Assembly: GCF_025642155.1 (NCBI RefSeq)
Contig: NZ_CP106798.1
Coordinates: 2,728,001-2,792,000, forward strand
Direction of reading: 5' to 3'
Source: Streptomyces sp. HUAS 15-9
GTDB lineage: Bacteria; Actinomycetota; Actinomycetes; Streptomycetales; Streptomycetaceae
Length of the DNA stretch: 64,000 nt
In this document: positions 60,678-64,000 of the stretch, one piece after another
How the letters are laid out: every line of letters starts with the position of its first letter
Position numbering within the stretch: the stretch's first letter is position 1
Notes under the pieces: generated by a model
What the model saw: only the letters and a program-made list of their open reading frames with translations
Told to the model about the DNA's origin: nothing
Databases searched by the model: none
Position numbers and translations under genes: made by a program

Positions 60678-61091
60678 CTACTCGGCGTCCAGCTGGTGGT
60701 CGGCCCAGACATAGCTTTCGGGCAGCAGGTCGGTGACAGGGACGGTTCGTACGCGGTCGCCTTCGCCGACAATGACCTTGAGGGCGGGGAAGTAGTCGAG
60801 AAGGACCTGACGGCACCGACCGCACGGGGGAACAACCCCCCGGTCGCGGTCGCCCACGGCGACGATCGTGTCCAGGTCGTAGGCGCCCTGGGCGGCTGCC
60901 GCGCCGATGAGGACCAGCTCCGCGCACGGCCCTCCCGTGAAGTGGTAGGCGTTCACCGCGGTGACGATCCGGCCGTCCCGGGCGCGGGCCGCGGCAGCCA
61001 TGGTGTGGTTGTCGCCCCGACAGCGAGTGCGAGCGACGAGCGCCGCGGCCTGGACGAGTTCATGGTCGACGGGGTGGGTCTGCGTGGTCAT
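60678..61091 (-). CDS. Cytidine deaminase family protein
   Basis: This 137-residue zinc enzyme deaminates cytidine or a related nucleoside. Zinc and catalytic motifs are FTGGPCAELVLIGAAAAQG (Cys and the proton-shuttle Glu) and PPCGRCRQVLLDYFP (two Cys). The ending ESYVWADHQ is unusual and recalls blasticidin-S-deaminase relatives. It starts ATG at 61091 with GCAGAGAAG upstream. It sits close to a DUF6924-like gene and an RHS remnant, so a role linked to polymorphic toxins is possible, though a salvage role is more likely. Confidence 0.85.
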   Translation of the reverse strand: MTTQTHPVDHELVQAAALVARTRCRGDNHTMAAAARARDGRIVTAVNAYHFTGGPCAELVLIGAAAAQGAYDLDTIVAVGDRDRGVVPPCGRCRQVLLDYFPALKVIVGEGDRVRTVPVTDLLPESYVWADHQLDAE

Positions 61092-61167
61092 CTTCTCTGC
61101 CTTCGTCAGGTGTCAGGCGACGTTGACCCGGGTGACGAGGGTGTGCAAGCGAATATCGGCGGCACTG

Positions 61168-62037
61168 TCAGTAGTGCTCTTCCCGGTAGATGCCGTCGGC
61201 GTCGACACCATCGCCCCACGCACCGAAACTCGTGTTCGCCAGCTCCATGTTGACGACGAAGGAACCGGCCGCTGCGAGGGTGATCCTGAACGGATCGTCG
61301 TCCTCGTCGGGCAGGTTGTTCACGGCCAGCAAAGGGAACTCCGCGGAGGCCAGTGCCCACTCGTCGGCGATGAGGACGAGGGTGATGCCGGGCCAGTCCT
61401 CGTCATCCCGCCCGATCCGCGCCTGGATCCGATCCGCCGTGAAGCCCGCATAGGCGCGGTTGTCGATGACGGTGATCGACTCGTGGTGCTCCGAGCCTCC
61501 TTCGAGGGCCTGGAGCAAGCGTGCCCACTCATCCGGCTGTTCGAAGCACGTCCGCACCAGGAACGGCCCGGTGGACTCCTCGATCGTGGAGGAGGCCGGC
61601 TCGGGCTCGGCCCCCGTACGCTCGCCGGGGATGACCTGGATGAGGAAGCGGGGCCTCCTGCCGTCCGACGACCGGTCACTGGCATGGACACGGATCAGGT
61701 AGGGGCCGACTCCTGCGGTGGCGAGATTCTCTTTGCGCAGCGGCTCGTATCCGCTGTCGCACAGGGCGAGGAAGCCGGTCGTGGAGATCACGGTGACCTC
61801 TTCGACCTCGTCCCAGCCGCTCTCCGCTCCCGGGTCGTCTCCGGCGTAGAGAGCGACGACGGGGTTCTCCATGGCGCTTCCGGCATCGATGCGCAGCCAG
61901 TCCTTCTCGGCCGCGAGGAACCCGCGTCCACGTGGCCGCTTGCCGGCGTCGGGGTCCATGACGGCCAGGTCGCCCCACTCCTTCAACTTGAGCGGCCGGG
62001 TGCGGCCGTCAAGGAGCGGCCAGTTGGAACGCTGCAT
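61168..62037 (-). CDS. DUF6924-like domain protein, possible immunity protein
   Basis: This 289-residue cytoplasmic acidic protein has two halves. Residues 1-160 (WPLLDGRTRPLKLKEWGDLAVMDPD, EEVTVISTTGFLALCDSG) are not recognised. The C-terminal half (GPFLVRTCFEQPDEWARLLQAL, ITLVLIADEWALASAEFPLLAVNNLPDEDDDPFRITL, FVVNMELANTSFGAWGDGVDADGIYR) resembles DUF6924 as I know it. Small acidic proteins next to RHS genes are often immunity proteins; that is inference here because the neighbouring RHS gene is a remnant. The ATG at 62037 follows GGGGGCT. Confidence 0.65.
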   Translation of the reverse strand: MQRSNWPLLDGRTRPLKLKEWGDLAVMDPDAGKRPRGRGFLAAEKDWLRIDAGSAMENPVVALYAGDDPGAESGWDEVEEVTVISTTGFLALCDSGYEPLRKENLATAGVGPYLIRVHASDRSSDGRRPRFLIQVIPGERTGAEPEPASSTIEESTGPFLVRTCFEQPDEWARLLQALEGGSEHHESITVIDNRAYAGFTADRIQARIGRDDEDWPGITLVLIADEWALASAEFPLLAVNNLPDEDDDPFRITLAAAGSFVVNMELANTSFGAWGDGVDADGIYREEHY

Positions 62038-62126
62038 GGTGAGCCCCCAATGTGCTTGCTGTGCCTGCCGGTTGTCGGCGACTTCGGCGTGAGAACGGAA
62101 ACCCGGCTGAAGACCTCTGACAAGCC

Positions 62127-62741
62127 ATGGACCCACACCTCCGTCATGACAGCAGACGCCTGCGCGCGGCAGCAGCCGCCCTCATCACGACCATCATCGG
62201 ACTGACGACCCCCCACGCGGCATCCGCGGTGGAAGACCCGGGCCTGAGCGTCAGCATCAGCGAAAACGACAGCGACAGCGCCGCAGAGGGCCCCCTTCAG
62301 CAGGGCGCGCCCATCACGGTCACCTCCGACGTCGACCTGACCTCCCTGGCCGCGGACGGCAACGGTCGCTTCACCGTGAAGTCCCCCGCGTTCGCCAAGG
62401 CCGTCACCGTGGAGATGCAGAAGAACAGCTTCGGGCAGGGCAACGGCACCATCCGCTGCGACATCAGGCCGGGAAGCTACCCGGTCGACATCGCCGGACA
62501 CCACAAGGCGCCCGGACCGACCGACAACCGGGGCCACTTGACCATCACCGTCAAGAGCGACAACCGCCGGTACTGCAAGCAGGCCGCAGGTTCCTCCAGC
62601 CACATGGGCACCGTGGGCATCGCCGGCGGCGGCACGGTGATCCTCGCCGCCGCCGTGTATACCGCCGCACGCCGCCGGAAGGCGTGCTCCGAGCCGTCCA
62701 TGGCCACCCGGTGCTTGGAGATGCGCCGGCCCGGGTCGTAG
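62127..62741 (+). CDS. Secreted membrane-anchored protein, C-terminus possibly truncated
   Basis: The 204-residue protein has a signal peptide (RLRAAAAALITTIIGLTTPHAASA), an extracellular beta-type domain with a Cys pair (TIRCDIRPGSYPVDIAGH, NRRYCKQAAG) and a C-terminal helix (TVGIAGGGTVILAAAVYTAARRRK). The last ~20 residues are translated from the antisense of an RHS-like fragment, so the original 3' end may have been lost at that junction (about 62680). Function is unknown. No clear ribosome site precedes the ATG. Confidence 0.65.
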   Translation: MDPHLRHDSRRLRAAAAALITTIIGLTTPHAASAVEDPGLSVSISENDSDSAAEGPLQQGAPITVTSDVDLTSLAADGNGRFTVKSPAFAKAVTVEMQKNSFGQGNGTIRCDIRPGSYPVDIAGHHKAPGPTDNRGHLTITVKSDNRRYCKQAAGSSSHMGTVGIAGGGTVILAAAVYTAARRRKACSEPSMATRCLEMRRPGS

Positions 62742-63340
62742 GCGTAGCGCCAGCGGTCACCGTCCGGAGTGACCACCTCCGCCAGACGGTCCTCGGCGTT
62801 CCACGCGTAGGTCCACGTACGGCTCTGGCCGTTCAGGAGCCTGCGGGTTCTGCGGACCAGGCGTCCCTGCGCGTCGTGCTCGTACGCGGTTGCGCCCGCC
62901 GAGCGGACGAGAGTGCCGTCGAACTCTCGCTCGCCGGGCGTGTCGTGGGCGGGCGCGGAGGCGTCCACCACATTGCCCGCCGCGTCGTAAGCGTAGGTCT
63001 CGGTCCAACCGTGCGCCCGCACTCCGGTGACGCGTCCCATGCCGTCGAGGTCGAAGCGCCGGGTGCCCGAGGTCAGCTCGCGGATCTCGGTGAGGCAGCC
63101 GTCGGCGCGGTGTGTGTAGGTGCGGTGCTGGAGAAGGCGGTCCGCGTCGTCCGCCTCCGGGCCGAAGGTCAGACTCTGACCGGTGAGGAGGTTCCGCGGG
63201 CTCCAGCTCTGGGTCAGCCTCACCTCCGTACCGAGGCGGCGCTCCGTCTCGCGGTTCGCGGGATCGTGGGCGAAGTGCAGTTCGCCCACGGGCGAGCGCA
63301 GGATGAGCGGGCGGCCCACCGGGTCGTACGTCGCGGGATG
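62680..63340 (-). pseudogene. RHS/YD-repeat gene remnant
   Basis: An open stretch on the minus strand encodes RHS-core text: YDPVGRPLILRSPVGELHFAHD, RRFDLDGMGRVTGVRAHG, WTETYAYDAAGNVVDASAP, YEHDAQGRLVRRTRR, WTYAWNAEDRLAEVVTPDGDRWRYAYDPGRRISKHR. Full RHS proteins exceed 1500 residues and carry a C-terminal toxin; here only about 220 residues remain, with no N-terminal export region, no DPxG-type core end and no toxin. The fragment ends abruptly at the 3' end of the gene at 62127. The ATG at 63385 has no ribosome site. Confidence 0.8.
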
Positions 63341-63394
63341 CCTCGGCCGTCGGTCCGGCGGCGACATGGGAACCGGGCTGTTCATATCCGATCC

Positions 63395-63406
63395 GTTCCC
63401 GGGAAC
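63395..63406. promoter_or_regulatory. 12-bp perfect palindrome
   Basis: GTTCCCGGGAAC lies just upstream of the RHS remnant. It may be a regulator site, but no regulator gene is adjacent. Confidence 0.35.
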
Positions 63407-63569
63407 AGCGGCAAGGGGGCAAAGCCCGTGCAGTTCGCCTTGCCGCCGGCGAGGGCCGTATGGCGCGCACGGGGGTCAACAGGCCCCTGGGAGCACCCCG
63501 GAGCCTTCGGAACAGTGAAGACGGCACGGGAAACCGAGCCTTGTGGACCACAGACAAAGGGGGTGTGCC

Positions 63570-63764
63570 ATGGCTGGGTTGCTTGCCATCGGCGCCATCA
63601 CTTCGATCGGTTTCGGCGCCATCCTCACCTTCGCCGTGGACTGGCAATGGCGCAGCGCCGACCGGCCGCTCGTCGGACTGATCATGATGGCAGTCGGGGC
63701 CATCGCGCTCGCTGTCGCCACGAGCGCGGACCGCCAGGACAGCGGGACGGGGAAATCGCCCTGA
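63570..63764 (+). CDS. Small two-helix membrane protein
   Basis: The 64-residue protein has helices LLAIGAITSIGFGAILTFAV and LVGLIMMAVGAIALAVATS and a short hydrophilic loop (DWQWRSADRP). It resembles small actinobacterial DUF6458-type membrane proteins, though I am not certain. The ATG at 63570 is preferred because AAAGGGGG lies about eight bases upstream; an earlier in-frame GTG (63543) lacks one. A terminator follows at 63771. Confidence 0.75.
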   Translation: MAGLLAIGAITSIGFGAILTFAVDWQWRSADRPLVGLIMMAVGAIALAVATSADRQDSGTGKSP

Positions 63765-63770
63765 GTGCTC

Positions 63771-63795
63771 GCCGTGGGTGCGGACCACCCACGGC
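63771..63795 (+). terminator. Hairpin terminator after the small membrane protein gene
   Basis: GCCGTGGGTG and CACCCACGGC form a perfect 10-bp stem with a 5-nt loop, 6 bp after the stop. The rest of the window to 64000 shows no convincing gene. Confidence 0.75.
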
Positions 63796-64000
63796 GGACA
63801 TCGTCGGACGCTCCTCACGAGCCATGTGCCCGGCTCCACGCCTCGCCGCGTCACGGGCTCCGGCGTCTCTTGCGCAGCTGGTGGCGTCCGACCGTCAAGG
63901 CCGAAACCATAGCAAGCGCGCCGCTGACCGCTCTCCTGCCCCCGGTCGCGGCCGTGAAGACGGTGTAAGAGCGCGACCTGATCCAGGAGTTGGCTCCGGC

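Noticed and set aside
62757..63854. Second minus-strand frame over the RHS remnant
   Set aside because: The RHS/YD text is in the 62477-63385 frame. The other frame shows only Arg/Pro-rich shadow sequence and gives no sign of a frameshifted continuation.

Overview
The window is very GC-rich and is packed with GTG/ATG/TTG-started genes, strong GGAGG ribosome sites, four-base ATGA/GTGA stop-start overlaps and actinobacterial families (DUF3145, DUF3068, DUF4360, CU044_2847-type, MAB_1171c-type membrane proteins, MatB, an Mbl-like MreB). This points to a Streptomyces chromosome. From memory, the gene order from fabF to matB and mbl resembles the core region SCO2390 to SCO2451 of S. coelicolor, so most of the window is conserved backbone with local insertions. 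I saw no tRNA, rRNA, CRISPR array or complete insertion sequence.

Layout. 1-8.4 kb: the end of fabF, a DUF3145 protein, an SGNH lipoprotein with a mutarotase, a membrane protein, a GH3 beta-glucosidase, and a divergent ridA/LysR pair. 8.5-16.3 kb: an exported pyroglutamyl-peptidase-like protein with an early TTA codon, an EI24 membrane protein, a 0.5-kb GGAGGCC-type minisatellite, a MarR/oxidoreductase pair, a serine-hydrolase-like protein and two hypotheticals.

16.4-39 kb: a sugar-catabolic region. It holds an enolase-superfamily dehydratase with a zinc dehydrogenase, a U32-like protein, a ChvE/MmsA/MmsB monosaccharide ABC transporter with an exported mutarotase, a GH35 beta-galactosidase, a GH51 arabinofuranosidase, and an SMP-30 lactonase co-transcribed with an IclR regulator. 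Four copies of one 16-bp motif (core GAAATNTCGAACA) lie at the dehydratase, U32/transporter, GH51 and iclR promoters, which suggests one IclR regulon for galactose/arabinose-type sugars. An IrrE-like peptidase / MAB_1171c membrane protein / FAD oxidoreductase triad is inserted among them. It ends in a striking triple 169-bp tandem duplication of a convergent gene junction.

38.6-52.2 kb: a PucR regulator and DUF3068 protein, then an eight-gene, mostly overlapping cassette built around a 1437-residue AftD-like arabinofuranosyltransferase homologue. Its other members are a GT4 glycosyltransferase, methyltransferases (one frameshifted), a condensation-fold acyltransferase-like protein, an EamA-type membrane protein and a Trm112-like protein. 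It looks like a cell-envelope glycan or glycolipid system and is the best candidate for an undescribed pathway here.

52.2-64 kb: an ATP-grasp protein, a MerR-PP2C fusion with a MerR-style 19-bp-spacer promoter, matB with a fused carboxyltransferase (malonyl-CoA supply), a CU044_2847-type protein, an Mbl-like protein, a secreted HNH-like protein, a cytidine deaminase, a DUF6924-like protein, and the remnant of an RHS-repeat gene. Short repeated palindromic elements are scattered through the window, and three of them sit in frame inside coding sequences.
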